64,000 bases of DNA. Origin: Alphaproteobacteria bacterium (GTDB lineage: Bacteria > Pseudomonadota > Alphaproteobacteria > Thalassobaculales > Thalassobaculaceae). The stretch is taken from NCBI GenBank assembly GCA_024742605.1, contig JANSYC010000010.1, positions 1-64,000 of the forward strand, given 5' to 3'. Below the pieces are notes generated by a model. That model ran no database searches and was not told the origin of the DNA. It saw nothing but the letters and a program-made list of their open reading frames with translations. Both the position numbers and the translations under genes were made by a program. Below are positions 1 to 8,025 of the stretch, in pieces (within the stretch, counting starts at the first letter, position 1; each line of letters begins with the position of its first letter).

Positions 1-445
1 ACTCGTCCTGGGTGTAGTTATAGGCGATGCCGAGACTGTCGAGGGTGTAGCCCAGAAGGCCGATGTCGACTCGACCGAAGATCTGCCAGATCGTGCCGAC
101 CACGTTCCAGGGGATCAGCAGCGGCAGCGACATCAGCACCAGGCAGAACGAGGCCCAGAATCCGCGCTTCGGCATGTTGAGGGCGACGAAGATGCCGAGC
201 GGCACCTCGATCGCCAGGATGATCGCCGAGAAGACCAGTTGCCGGCCCAGCGCATCCCACATGCGCTGGGAATGCAGCATGTCCGAGAACCATTCCAGCC
301 CGGCCCAGAAGAACTGGTTGTTCCCGAAGGTGTCCTGGACCGAGTAGTTGACCACCGTCATCAGCGGGATCACCGCCGAGAACGCCACCAGCACCAGAAC
401 GGGCAGCACCAGGAACCAGGCTTTCTGATTGACCGTCTTGTTCAT
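1..445 (-). CDS. glpP: Glycerol ABC transporter permease, partial (GlpP-like)
   Basis: Inner-membrane permease of a binding-protein-dependent sugar/glycerol importer. The first 148 residues are present and the reading frame runs off the left window edge. It begins MNKTVNQKAWFLVLP, followed by a hydrophobic first helix, then periplasmic sequence and further helices, as in MalF/UgpA-type permeases. Its ATG overlaps the TGA of the upstream ATPase gene (ATGA), so the two are translationally coupled. The order glpD, two ATPases, permease matches the rhizobial glycerol transporter operon glpSTPQUV, which is why glycerol is preferred over another polyol. The second permease and binding protein should lie outside the window. 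Confidence 0.82.
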   Translation of the reverse strand, partial: MNKTVNQKAWFLVLPVLVLVAFSAVIPLMTVVNYSVQDTFGNNQFFWAGLEWFSDMLHSQRMWDALGRQLVFSAIILAIEVPLGIFVALNMPKRGFWASFCLVLMSLPLLIPWNVVGTIWQIFGRVDIGLLGYTLDSLGIAYNYTQDE

Positions 446-1530
446 GGGGTCGGCTCTCCCGCGGCAGGGACCCGCCAGCCGTCGGCGTAGACGTTGATGC
501 CCTTGGTCTCGAACGCGATGTGGGTCACATCTGCCGAGATATTGGTTGCCTCGTCCGCGATCGCGCTGACCTCACAGCCCGCGACGTCGAGGCGGACGAT
601 CTTGTGCCGGCCGACATCCTCGACCCGGGTGATCCTGGCGGGCACGCCGGCGCCGTCCGCCGAGAGTCTGACGAACTCCGGTCTGACCCCGATCTCCACT
701 TTGCCCGGCCCGGGCTCATAGGCCGCGCCGAGATCGATTTCCGCGCCGGCTAGTCGGGCGCTGGTGCCGCTGATCTCGGCGTCGAACAGGTTCATCCCGG
801 GCGAGCCGATAAAGTACCCGACGAAGGTGTGGGCCGGCCGCTCGAAAAGTTCCTGGGGTGTGCCGATCTGCACCACGCGGCCGTCATACATGACCACTAC
901 CTTGTCGGCGAAGGTCAGCGCCTCGGTCTGGTCATGGGTCACGTAAATCATAGTGTGTCCGAATTCGTGGTGCAGCGACTTGAGCTGGGTCCGTAGCTCC
1001 CATTTCATGTGCGGGTCGATGACCGTCAGCGGTTCGTCGAACAGCAGGGCGTTCACGTCCTCGCGCACCATACCCCGGCCGAGACTGATCTTCTGCTTGG
1101 CATCGGCGGTCAGGCCGCGTGCCTTGCGGTTCAGCTCGGACTCCATGCCGATCATAGCGGCGATCTTGGCGACCCGGTCCGCCACATAGGCCGGATCCGA
1201 GCCCCGATTGCGCAGCGGAAAGGCGAGATTGTCGCGCACGGTCATGGTGTCGTAGACGACCGGAAACTGAAACACCTGGGCGATGTTGCGCTGCGCCGTT
1301 GGGGCGTGGGTCACATCCTTGTCGTCGAACAGAATGCGTCCCTGAGAAGGATTGAGCAGGCCGGAAATGATATTCAGGAGCGTGGACTTGCCGCATCCGG
1401 ACGCCCCCAGAAGCGCGTAGGCCTCGCCGTCTTGCCAGTCGTGGTTCAATTCCTTCAGGGCGAAATCGTCCTCCGATTTCGGGTTGGGCAGATAGGAATG
1501 CGCCAGGTTGTCGAGGGTGATCTTGGCCAT
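442..1530 (-). CDS. glpT: Glycerol ABC transporter ATP-binding protein (GlpT-like)
   Basis: Cytoplasmic ATPase of 362 aa that powers the glycerol importer. The Walker A is GASGCGKST, the Walker B is ALLFDEPLTVID and the switch histidine is present (YVTHDQTEAL). A C-terminal TOBE-like region follows, as in the MalK/UgpC family. The usual LSGGQ signature is replaced by the degenerate ISLGRGM. The start ATG shares a base with the stop of the upstream ATPase gene (TGATG). A longer open frame extends upstream to about 2199, but that part is out-of-frame glpS sequence, not a fusion. Confidence 0.88.
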   Translation of the reverse strand: MAKITLDNLAHSYLPNPKSEDDFALKELNHDWQDGEAYALLGASGCGKSTLLNIISGLLNPSQGRILFDDKDVTHAPTAQRNIAQVFQFPVVYDTMTVRDNLAFPLRNRGSDPAYVADRVAKIAAMIGMESELNRKARGLTADAKQKISLGRGMVREDVNALLFDEPLTVIDPHMKWELRTQLKSLHHEFGHTMIYVTHDQTEALTFADKVVVMYDGRVVQIGTPQELFERPAHTFVGYFIGSPGMNLFDAEISGTSARLAGAEIDLGAAYEPGPGKVEIGVRPEFVRLSADGAGVPARITRVEDVGRHKIVRLDVAGCEVSAIADEATNISADVTHIAFETKGINVYADGWRVPAAGEPTP

Positions 1531-2618
1531 CACGCGGCCTCCGCATAGGGCGCCGCGGATACGAGGTCGCCGTCCGTCGCGAACACGTAGACATGCGCAG
1601 GATCCAGAAAGACCCTCAGCTCCTGTCCGGGCGCCAGACTCTGAACCCCGTGGACCAGACCGACCCAGCGCGCGCCATGATGATCCAGATGAACAAAGGT
1701 CTCCGATCCGGTGATCTCGGTCACGTTCAGCCGGGTGGCGAACGCCATGGCGCCGTCGACTTTGGGGGCGAGCTCCAAGTGGTTCGGCCGAAACCCGGCC
1801 GTATAGGCGCCGTCGGGATGCTCGGCCAAGCCGGCGGGGGCGGGGACCGACTGGCCGTCGCCGAACTCCAGCCGGCCGTCCCGTTTGCGGACGGTCAGGA
1901 AGTTCATCGGCGGATCCGAGAACACACGGGCCGTGGTCGCATCGACTGGACGCCGGTAGACCGATGGGGTGGGGCCGAACTGGGTGACGCGGCCTTCCCA
2001 GAGTGTGGCGGTGTTGCCGCCCAGCAGGAGGGCCTCTTCGGGCTCGGTCGTGGCGTAGACGAAGATCGAGCCCGATCGCTCGAAGATCTTCGGGATCTCG
2101 GCGCGCAGCTCCTCGCGCAGCTTGTAGTCCAGGTTGGCCAGCGGCTCGTCCAGCAGGACCAGCCCGGCATTCTTCACCAGTGCGCGGGCCAGGGCGCAAC
2201 GCTGCTGCTGGCCACCCGAGAGCTCCAGCGGCTTGCGGTCCAGCATCGGCGTCAGCTGCATAAGCTCGGCGGTCTCACGGACGGCCGCGTCGATCTCTGC
2301 CCGGGATTTGCCGACCAGTTTCATCGGGGACGCGATGTTGTCGTAGACGGTCATGGACGGGTAGTTGATGAACTGCTGGTAGACCATGGCGACCTTCCGA
2401 TCCTGCACCCGTCTGCCCGTCACGTCCTCGCCGTCCCAATACACCTGCCCGGACGTGGGCACATCGAGCCCGGCCATCAGACGCATCAGCGAGGTCTTCC
2501 CGGACAGGGTCGGTCCCAGCAGCACGTTCATCGTACCCTTCTGCAGCTCCAGGTCCGTCGGGTGGATGTGGGGCTTCCCCCCAACCACTTTCGAGACGCC
2601 TTTCAAGAGCAACGTCAT
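1530..2618 (-). CDS. glpS: Glycerol ABC transporter ATP-binding protein (GlpS-like)
   Basis: Second ATPase of the importer, 362 aa, beginning MTLLLKGVSKVVGGKPHIHP. The Walker A is unusual (GPTLSGKTS), the signature is canonical (LSGGQQQR) and the Walker B is LVLLDEPLANLD. The residue where the switch histidine should sit is threonine (VYATTEPEEAL). It is complementary to its partner, which keeps the histidine but has lost the signature. A C-terminal MalK-like regulatory region is present. Its start overlaps the end of glpD by 4 bases, so glpD-glpS-glpT-glpP read as one transcript. Confidence 0.88.
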   Translation of the reverse strand: MTLLLKGVSKVVGGKPHIHPTDLELQKGTMNVLLGPTLSGKTSLMRLMAGLDVPTSGQVYWDGEDVTGRRVQDRKVAMVYQQFINYPSMTVYDNIASPMKLVGKSRAEIDAAVRETAELMQLTPMLDRKPLELSGGQQQRCALARALVKNAGLVLLDEPLANLDYKLREELRAEIPKIFERSGSIFVYATTEPEEALLLGGNTATLWEGRVTQFGPTPSVYRRPVDATTARVFSDPPMNFLTVRKRDGRLEFGDGQSVPAPAGLAEHPDGAYTAGFRPNHLELAPKVDGAMAFATRLNVTEITGSETFVHLDHHGARWVGLVHGVQSLAPGQELRVFLDPAHVYVFATDGDLVSAAPYAEAA

Positions 2619-4237
2619 TCGGATCTCACCCCTGTTGTGCCGCCGTCATCGGGCGTGTTTGTCTTCTTGTTCTGCATCCAGGCGTCGAGCCGGTCGATCT
2701 CGTCCCCGGTCAGGCGCAGGCCCAGTTTGGTGCGCCGCCAGACCACATCTTCCGCTGTTCGGGCGTACTCCCGCGTCATCAGCCAGCTCACCTCGCGTTC
2801 GGTCAGTGTAGCTCCGAATGCGGCGCCCAGATCCGCTTCGGATGCGGCGTCGCCCAGAACGTCCCTGCTTTTCGTGCCGTAGGCCCTTACCATCCTGCGC
2901 GCCCAGAACGGTGTGAGAAACCCGTAGTCTTTTGCGAGGCGCTCGATCAGCGTGGTGACCTCGGAGACTGCGAAATCACCGCCCGGCAGCGGTACGCCGG
3001 CTGTCCAGGCACCGGAGGTGCCGGGAAAGAAAGGGACGATCTTGTCCATCGCGTCTTCGGCCAGCTTGCGATAGGTGGTGATCTTGCCGCCGAAGATGTT
3101 CAGAATCGGCGCGCCCTCGGTCGCATCGACCTTCACCGTATAGTCCCGGGTCGCCGCCGTCGCGCTCTTGGCCCCGTCATCATACAGCGGGCGGATGCCG
3201 GAATAGCTCCAGACAATGTCGTCGATACCGATGTCCCGCTTGAAATAGCCGTTCACGAAATTCACCAGATAGCGCTGCTCTTCCGGTGTGCATTCCGGTT
3301 TCACGTGCGGGTCGCGATGCTCGGCATCGGTGGTGCCGATCAGCGTGAAATCGGTTTCGTAGGGGATGGCAAAAATGATTCGCCCGTCGACGCCCTGGAA
3401 GAAATAACACTTGTCGTGATCGTAGAGCCGCCGGGTCACGATGTGGCTGCCCTTGACCAGACGTACGCCCTCGTTCGACTTGATACGTACCTTCTGATGA
3501 ATGACGTCGCCGACCCAGGGACCGCCTGCGTTCACCAGCATCCGCGCCTGGATGGTGCGCGTCTCGCCGCTTTCGGTGTCATGCAGGGTGATATCCCAAT
3601 GATCGCCCACGCGCACCGCCGTCTCGACCTTGGTCCGGACCATGATCTGGGCGCCCCGATCCTCGGCATCCCGGGCATTCAGCACGACCAGCCTGGAGTC
3701 CTCGATCCAGCAGTCTGAATACTCGTAGGCATTCCTGAAGCGGTCATCGAGCGGTGCACCTTCCGGCGTGCCGTGCAGCTTCAGTGTCGCGGTTCCTGGT
3801 AGCAGCTTTCGACCTCCGAGATGGTCGTAGAGAAACAGGCCGAGACGGATCATCCAGGCCGGTCGGCGCCCCTTCATCCATGGCATTGTCCGGTTCACCA
3901 GCCGCGAGACGGGGGTCTCCCCCTCAAACCGCATGTCCGGGCTGTACGGCAGCACGAACCGGAGGGGCCAGCTGATATGCGGCATCGCCCGCAGCAGGGT
4001 CTCACGCTCCTCCAACGCATGTCGGACAAGCTTGAACTCGAAATATTCCAGATATCGCAGGCCGCCATGAAACAGCTTTGTCGAGGCGGAGGAGGTCGCT
4101 GAGGCCAGGTCGTTCATTTCGGCCAACGCGACGCTCAGGCCACGGCCGGCCGCATCCCGCGCGATGCCGCACCCATTGATCCCTCCGCCGATGACGAAGA
4201 GGTCGAACGTTTCCGAGCTGTCGTCGGTCTCCGACAA
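2615..4237 (-). CDS. glpD: Aerobic glycerol-3-phosphate dehydrogenase
   Basis: FAD-dependent, membrane-associated enzyme that oxidises sn-glycerol-3-phosphate to dihydroxyacetone phosphate and passes electrons to quinone. The N terminus has the FAD-binding DLFVIGGGINGCGIARDAAG motif region. Family motifs ATSSASTKLFHGGLRYLE, GGPWVGDVI, IIGTTDAEH, WSYSGIRPLYDD and GGKITTYRKLAE appear in the order seen in E. coli GlpD, and the length (540 aa) is normal. No ATG precedes the FAD motif. A TTG at 4237 is chosen because GGTGAGG lies 5 bases upstream; another TTG at 4252 would add five residues. First gene of the glp operon, divergent from glpR. Confidence 0.93.
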   Translation of the reverse strand: MSETDDSSETFDLFVIGGGINGCGIARDAAGRGLSVALAEMNDLASATSSASTKLFHGGLRYLEYFEFKLVRHALEERETLLRAMPHISWPLRFVLPYSPDMRFEGETPVSRLVNRTMPWMKGRRPAWMIRLGLFLYDHLGGRKLLPGTATLKLHGTPEGAPLDDRFRNAYEYSDCWIEDSRLVVLNARDAEDRGAQIMVRTKVETAVRVGDHWDITLHDTESGETRTIQARMLVNAGGPWVGDVIHQKVRIKSNEGVRLVKGSHIVTRRLYDHDKCYFFQGVDGRIIFAIPYETDFTLIGTTDAEHRDPHVKPECTPEEQRYLVNFVNGYFKRDIGIDDIVWSYSGIRPLYDDGAKSATAATRDYTVKVDATEGAPILNIFGGKITTYRKLAEDAMDKIVPFFPGTSGAWTAGVPLPGGDFAVSEVTTLIERLAKDYGFLTPFWARRMVRAYGTKSRDVLGDAASEADLGAAFGATLTEREVSWLMTREYARTAEDVVWRRTKLGLRLTGDEIDRLDAWMQNKKTNTPDDGGTTGVRSE

Positions 4238-4252
4238 ACGATCCTCACCCAA

Positions 4253-4474
4253 CTGTTTTTTTTAGTATTTGAACGCAATGGTTAAGGGAGGACAGGGGGC
4301 TTCGCAAGGTTTTTTTCGTTTCTGTTCGATTTTTAGGCATGTAGCCGGAAATATCCTTTTGAAACGGTTCTGCGCTGGATAATTTTTCGAAAATTGTTAA
4401 AGCGCGTATAAACGAAAGATGTTATTTGCCTTTTTGTCGGTGATCAGCATGGTTGAGCCACCAGGAGGGTGCAG
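4253..4474. promoter_or_regulatory. Divergent glpD/glpR control region
   Basis: AT-rich spacer between the divergent glp operon and glpR. It holds candidate operator elements. At 4314-4334 two TTCG-centred units (TTCGTTT and TTCGATT) are repeated 10 bases apart. At 4407-4421 a similar unit lies in inverse orientation (AAACGAAAG). A 15-base AT-rich palindrome, AATTTTTCGAAAATT, lies at 4381-4395. DeoR-family GlpR proteins bind TTCG-containing repeats in such spacers. Which element is the operator is inference. Confidence 0.5.
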
Positions 4475-5248
4475 ATGTCGCAATCGTTCCGACACCCGGA
4501 AATTCTTGAGACCGCCCGCAGACAGGGCAAGGTCACGGTTGAGGGCCTCGCCGAGCAGTTCGGCGTCACCCTGCAGACGATCCGGCGGGACCTCACCGAC
4601 CTGGCGGAGGCCGGCAGGCTGGAGCGTGTGCATGGCGGAGCGATCCTTCCGTCCGGCACAACCAATATTCTCTATGAAGAGCGCCGGGTTCTGAATCAGG
4701 CGGCAAAGACCCGGATCGCCCGTGCCTGCGCGGCACATATCCCGGAGGGCAGTTCGGTCTTCCTCAACATCGGCACCAGCACCGAGGCGGTTGCCCATGA
4801 ACTGCTCCATCACCAGGATTTGCTGGTGGTGACCAACAACATGAACGTGGCCAATATCCTGGCGGCCAATCGGGATTGCCAGATCGTACTGACCGGGGGG
4901 ACCCTGCGCAGGCTTGACGGCGGACTTATTGGAACCCTGACGGTGGCCACGATCCGCCAGTTCAAATTCGACATCGCGGTCATCGGCTGTTCGGCGATGG
5001 ACGCCGATGGTGACCTGCTCGATTTCGATATTCAGGAGGTCGGGGTCAGCCAAACCATCATCGCTCAGGCTCGCAAGACGTTTTTGGTCGCCGATCGCTC
5101 CAAGTTCACCCGCAGCGCGCCTGCGCGCATCGCTTCGCTTTCGGAGATCGACGGGTTCTTCACAGACAGCGCCTTGCCGGGCCGACTCGCATCCCGCTGC
5201 CGGGAGTGGAAGACCGATGTGATCTTGGCAACGGGGCCGGACGCCTAG
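4475..5248 (+). CDS. glpR: DeoR-family transcriptional repressor (GlpR)
   Basis: Predicted glycerol-3-phosphate-responsive repressor of 257 aa. The N-terminal DeoR helix-turn-helix is clear (VTVEGLAEQFGVTLQTIRRDL, about residues 20-42, with LERVHGGA after it). The C-terminal DeoRC sugar-phosphate sensor fold contains NIGTSTEAVAHEL, VVTNNMNVANIL, LTGGTLRR and VADRSKFTR. The ATG at 4475 is chosen because AGGAGG lies 6 bases upstream; an in-frame GTG at 4469 would overlap that ribosome site. Divergent from glpD, the usual place for an autoregulated glp repressor. Confidence 0.88.
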   Translation: MSQSFRHPEILETARRQGKVTVEGLAEQFGVTLQTIRRDLTDLAEAGRLERVHGGAILPSGTTNILYEERRVLNQAAKTRIARACAAHIPEGSSVFLNIGTSTEAVAHELLHHQDLLVVTNNMNVANILAANRDCQIVLTGGTLRRLDGGLIGTLTVATIRQFKFDIAVIGCSAMDADGDLLDFDIQEVGVSQTIIAQARKTFLVADRSKFTRSAPARIASLSEIDGFFTDSALPGRLASRCREWKTDVILATGPDA

Positions 5249-5264
5249 CGGGGCCGGTTGCAGT

Positions 5265-5283
5265 CGCCGATCCGGAATCGGCG
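5265..5283. terminator. Short perfect hairpin between glpR and tRNA-Leu
   Basis: A 7-bp perfect stem (CGCCGAT / ATCGGCG) closes a 5-base loop between the convergent glpR and tRNA-Leu genes. No T-run follows on either strand, so it is at best a weak or Rho-assisted bidirectional terminator. The position fits transcription ending for both genes. Confidence 0.35.
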
Positions 5284-5318
5284 TGTCCGGCCGATGGGCG
5301 ACCATGGGCGTTTGAATA

Positions 5319-5404
5319 TGGTGGCCCCGGGGGGACTTGAACCCCCACGCCCAGAGGGCTCGCGATTTTAAGTCGCGTGCGTCTACCGATTCCGCCACGG
5401 GGCC
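5319..5404 (-). tRNA. tRNA-Leu (anticodon UAA)
   Basis: An 86-base tRNA with encoded CCA at 5319-5321. The acceptor stem GGCCCCG pairs with CGGGGCC. The D arm contains GGTAGACGC. The anticodon stem CGCGA/TCGCG encloses loop CTTAAAA, giving anticodon TAA. A long variable arm (GAGCCCTCTGGGCG region), as expected of class II tRNA-Leu, precedes a GGGGG TTCAAGT CCCCC T arm. It is complete. No integrase or direct repeat marks it as an attachment site. Confidence 0.95.
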
Positions 5405-5437
5405 GTGCACTGGACAATCATCCGGCGCCCGTTTGGT

Positions 5438-5692
5438 CTACACAATTCGGGATGCGCCGCCAATCCCGGGGAGAAGGGACCGCTTCAAGTAGAGATGGTC
5501 CCACGGGCAGGCCGGATTCATCTCGCAGGACCAACGGGCTCCGTAAAGGAGCCCGATCAGCCCGGCGACCACCGCGGCGATCAGCAACAGGCGCTTGGCC
5601 TGTCGCCAGGACCATGTACCGAGGGCGGGCCAATCGATCCTGCCGACCGCCTGGTCCAGTAGCCGATCCAGCAGGCGAAGTATGGGAGGCAT
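5438..5692 (-). CDS. Small single-pass membrane protein, unknown function
   Basis: Predicted 84-aa protein beginning MPPILRLLDRLLDQAVG. One hydrophobic helix (LLLIAAVVAGLIGLLYGARW, about residues 35-54) is followed by a Cys-containing stretch (SCEMNPACPW) and a basic tail. It starts 13 bases after the stop of the histidine-phosphatase gene on the same strand, so it is probably co-transcribed with it, and ends just before tRNA-Leu. No clear ribosome site is seen. The family is not recognised. Confidence 0.55.
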   Translation of the reverse strand: MPPILRLLDRLLDQAVGRIDWPALGTWSWRQAKRLLLIAAVVAGLIGLLYGARWSCEMNPACPWDHLYLKRSLLPGIGGASRIV

Positions 5693-5705
5693 CCGGATGG
5701 GGCCG

Positions 5706-6341
5706 TCAGACGGCGTATTCGGCAAGGGGGGACGGGACCGCGTCGACCTCGATCCGGGCCTCGCCGCCCGGATGCAGTCGGAAGAACGCATCCTGTGGCC
5801 GGTCCAGCGCAAAGGTCTGATCCTGAGATAGATTGAGGTGCAGCCCGCGCAGGATCTTGTTCACCACTCCGTGGGCGACGATCACCGAGATGCCGCCGCG
5901 CGCGCGAACCTCTTCGAGCACCGGACCGACCCGGTCCTGAACATCCTGGCTGGACTCGCCATTGGGATACCGGAAATTCCAGCGGTCGGCGTGGTAGCGG
6001 TCCCGGTCTTCCGGCGACAATTGCGCGTTGATCCAGTCCCAGCCGGGCGCGCCGTCGAAATCGCCCAAGGTGATCTCCATCAGGCGCGGGTCGGTCTCGA
6101 TGTGGTCGAAATGCAGCCCGAGATGTTCGGCGACGATCGAGGCGGTCTGGCGGGTGCGCCCCAGAGGGCTGGAGATCAGGTGATCCGGTTGGGTGCCCAG
6201 CACCTCCTTGAGGGTCCGGCCCATGGCGTCGGCCTGACTCAGTCCGAGCCGGGTCAGAGGGACATCGATCTGGCCCTGGAGCCGTCCGATCCGGTTCCAG
6301 ACCGTCTCGCCGTGGCGCAACAGATAGATCGTGCCCGTCAT
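5706..6341 (-). CDS. Histidine phosphatase family protein (phosphoglycerate mutase-like)
   Basis: Cytoplasmic phosphatase of 211 aa. The catalytic RHG motif is at residues 9-11 (LLRHGETVWN), followed by GRLQGQIDVPLT, the SSPLGRTRQTA motif and the second catalytic histidine in VIVAHGVVNKIL, in the normal branch-1 order. Members act as cofactor-dependent mutases or as broad phosphatases such as CobC and GpmB; the substrate cannot be told from sequence. It is followed closely by a small membrane-protein gene. Confidence 0.88.
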   Translation of the reverse strand: MTGTIYLLRHGETVWNRIGRLQGQIDVPLTRLGLSQADAMGRTLKEVLGTQPDHLISSPLGRTRQTASIVAEHLGLHFDHIETDPRLMEITLGDFDGAPGWDWINAQLSPEDRDRYHADRWNFRYPNGESSQDVQDRVGPVLEEVRARGGISVIVAHGVVNKILRGLHLNLSQDQTFALDRPQDAFFRLHPGGEARIEVDAVPSPLAEYAV

Positions 6342-6454
6342 CGCTCTCCAGCCTCCCCTCCAAAGCTTCGAGAAGGGGATACGGGATTGCCGCCGGGTGA
6401 GAAAGTCCTATTGTGCGCGCCAAAGATCCGTCTGCCCCGATTTGGAGTCCCGTG

Positions 6455-7639
6455 ATGGCCGATTTTCCGCTTTCCGCCGACCTGCGCCGCGACGTGGCCG
6501 ATCTGCAGGAAACCTCGATCGTTGATGTCGCGCTGCACGGCTGGGGGCGGCCCGGCCTGGTGCCGTTCTGGTTCGGAGAGGGCGATCTGCCGACCCCGGA
6601 CTTCGTGGCGGATGAGGCGGCGGCGGCCCTGAAGCGGGGCGAGACCTTCTACACCGATCAGCGCGGCATCGCCGATCTCCGTGACGCTCTGGTGGGCTAT
6701 ACCGAATGGACCTTCGGCGTGACCGTGCCGGACACCGCCGTGACCCTCACCACCGGCGGGATGCAGGCGCTCTACCTGGCGATGGATCTGCTGATCGCGC
6801 CGAGTGACGAGGTGGCGGTCGTAGGGCCGGTCTGGCCGAATATCTACTCCACCGTTCTGGTGCATGGCGGCACGGTCACCCACGTTTCTCTCACTTTGGG
6901 CGACGATGGCTGGACCATGGACCTGGACGCCCTGTTCGCGGCGGTGACCGAGAAGACCAAGGCGATCTTCATCAATTCCCCCGGCAATCCGACCGGCTGG
7001 ATGATGGAGATGGAGGACCAGAAGCGGGTGCTCGACTTCGCCCGCTCGAAGGGCATCTGGGTGATTTCCGACGAGGTCTACCATCAGCTCGTGTTCGACC
7101 GGGAGGTGGCCCCGTCCTTCCTGCAGGTCGCCGAGCCTGGGGACCGCTTGATGGTGGTGAACTCGTTCTCGAAATCCTGGATGATGACCGGCTGGCGGCT
7201 CGGTTGGCTGACCCATCCTCCGGAAATGGCGGGGCATCTCGCCAAGCTGATCCAGATCCAGACCTCTGGCGTGCCGCAGTTCCTGCAGCGGGCCGCGATC
7301 ACCGCTCTCGAGCAGGGGGACGAGACCATCAGGGCGCTGAAGGCACAGTGCAAGCGGGGGCGCGACCTGACCTTCGACCGGCTGGAGTCATGGCCGAGCA
7401 TCAAGGCCTCCCGGCCCAAGGCGGCCTTCTACGCGTTCTTCGCGGTGGACGGGATGACCGACAGCGTGGCCGCGGCGAAGGATGTGATCGACCGGGCGAA
7501 TGTCGGCCTGGCACCGGGTTCGGCCTTCGGGCCGGCGGGCGAAGGGTACTTGCGGCTGTGCTTCGCCGCCAGCGAGGACACGCTGATTCGGGGCCTGGAT
7601 GCGCTGGACCGGATCTTCGGGGCCGGGTCCCGCCAGTAG
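6455..7639 (+). CDS. PLP-dependent aminotransferase, class I/II
   Basis: Fold-type I aminotransferase of 394 aa. Recognisable parts are YTDQRGIADLRDAL near the N terminus, TTGGMQALY in the cofactor region, NSPGNPTGW, the SDEVYH loop, and the PLP lysine in NSFSKSWMMTGWRLGW. The C-terminal arginine region is GYLRLCFAAS. The ATG at 6455 has GGAG 7 bases upstream; an in-frame GTG at 6413 would add 14 residues that do not look conserved. Substrate is unknown; relatives transaminate aspartate, aromatic amino acids or alanine. Confidence 0.88.
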   Translation: MADFPLSADLRRDVADLQETSIVDVALHGWGRPGLVPFWFGEGDLPTPDFVADEAAAALKRGETFYTDQRGIADLRDALVGYTEWTFGVTVPDTAVTLTTGGMQALYLAMDLLIAPSDEVAVVGPVWPNIYSTVLVHGGTVTHVSLTLGDDGWTMDLDALFAAVTEKTKAIFINSPGNPTGWMMEMEDQKRVLDFARSKGIWVISDEVYHQLVFDREVAPSFLQVAEPGDRLMVVNSFSKSWMMTGWRLGWLTHPPEMAGHLAKLIQIQTSGVPQFLQRAAITALEQGDETIRALKAQCKRGRDLTFDRLESWPSIKASRPKAAFYAFFAVDGMTDSVAAAKDVIDRANVGLAPGSAFGPAGEGYLRLCFAASEDTLIRGLDALDRIFGAGSRQ

Positions 7640-7719
7640 GGCGCCGATAGACAGGCTCGAATTCGATCCCGGACTCGGATACACTTTAGTCGTTCTGATC
7701 GTTCCCTGGGGAGAGTCAC

Positions 7720-8025
7720 ATGGCATTGCCGCCAACCGGATCCGGGCCGGGAAGTCTGCGGGAGCGGGCCGGGCTTCCCGCGGGCCGGTCGCCTGCGACC
7801 CCGGCCGGACGCGCGGCCCCGCAATCCGCGCCCGCACCGGCCGCGCGCCCGGCGGCGGCACCGGCATCGTCCGATCCGTCGAAGCCGGCCAAGGGTCGTC
7901 GTCTGCGCACCGCCATGACCGATGCGGACATCGACCGGCAGATCCGGCGTCTGATGAGTTTGATCGCGAACGACAATATCGATCCGAATGCGCCACCGGG
8001 CAGTTACCTGAACATCCTGCTTTAG
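7720..8025 (+). CDS. Pro/Ala-rich small hypothetical protein
   Basis: Protein of 101 aa. About 60 residues of low-complexity Pro/Ala/Arg sequence precede a compact C-terminal part (AMTDADIDRQIRRLMSLIANDNIDPNAPPGSYLNILL) that looks like a folded helix pair. A good GGGGAGAG ribosome site precedes the ATG. The stop overlaps the stop of the convergent TauE gene by 4 bases. The family is not recognised. Confidence 0.65.
   Translation: MALPPTGSGPGSLRERAGLPAGRSPATPAGRAAPQSAPAPAARPAAAPASSDPSKPAKGRRLRTAMTDADIDRQIRRLMSLIANDNIDPNAPPGSYLNILL

Noticed and set aside
442-2199. A 585-aa fused ATPase
   Set aside because: The first 220 residues are glpS read in the wrong frame; the ATPase begins at MAKITLDN at 1530.
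1593-2882. 429-aa open frame on the plus strand
   Set aside because: Antisense to glpS and the end of glpD; Gln/Arg/Gly-rich shadow sequence.
4381-4395. Palindrome AATTTTTCGAAAATT as a terminator
   Set aside because: It lies upstream of both divergent genes and is AT-rich, fitting promoter or operator DNA better.
5319-5404. tRNA-Leu as an integration site
   Set aside because: No integrase, no repeated tRNA 3' end and no change in gene style on either side was seen.
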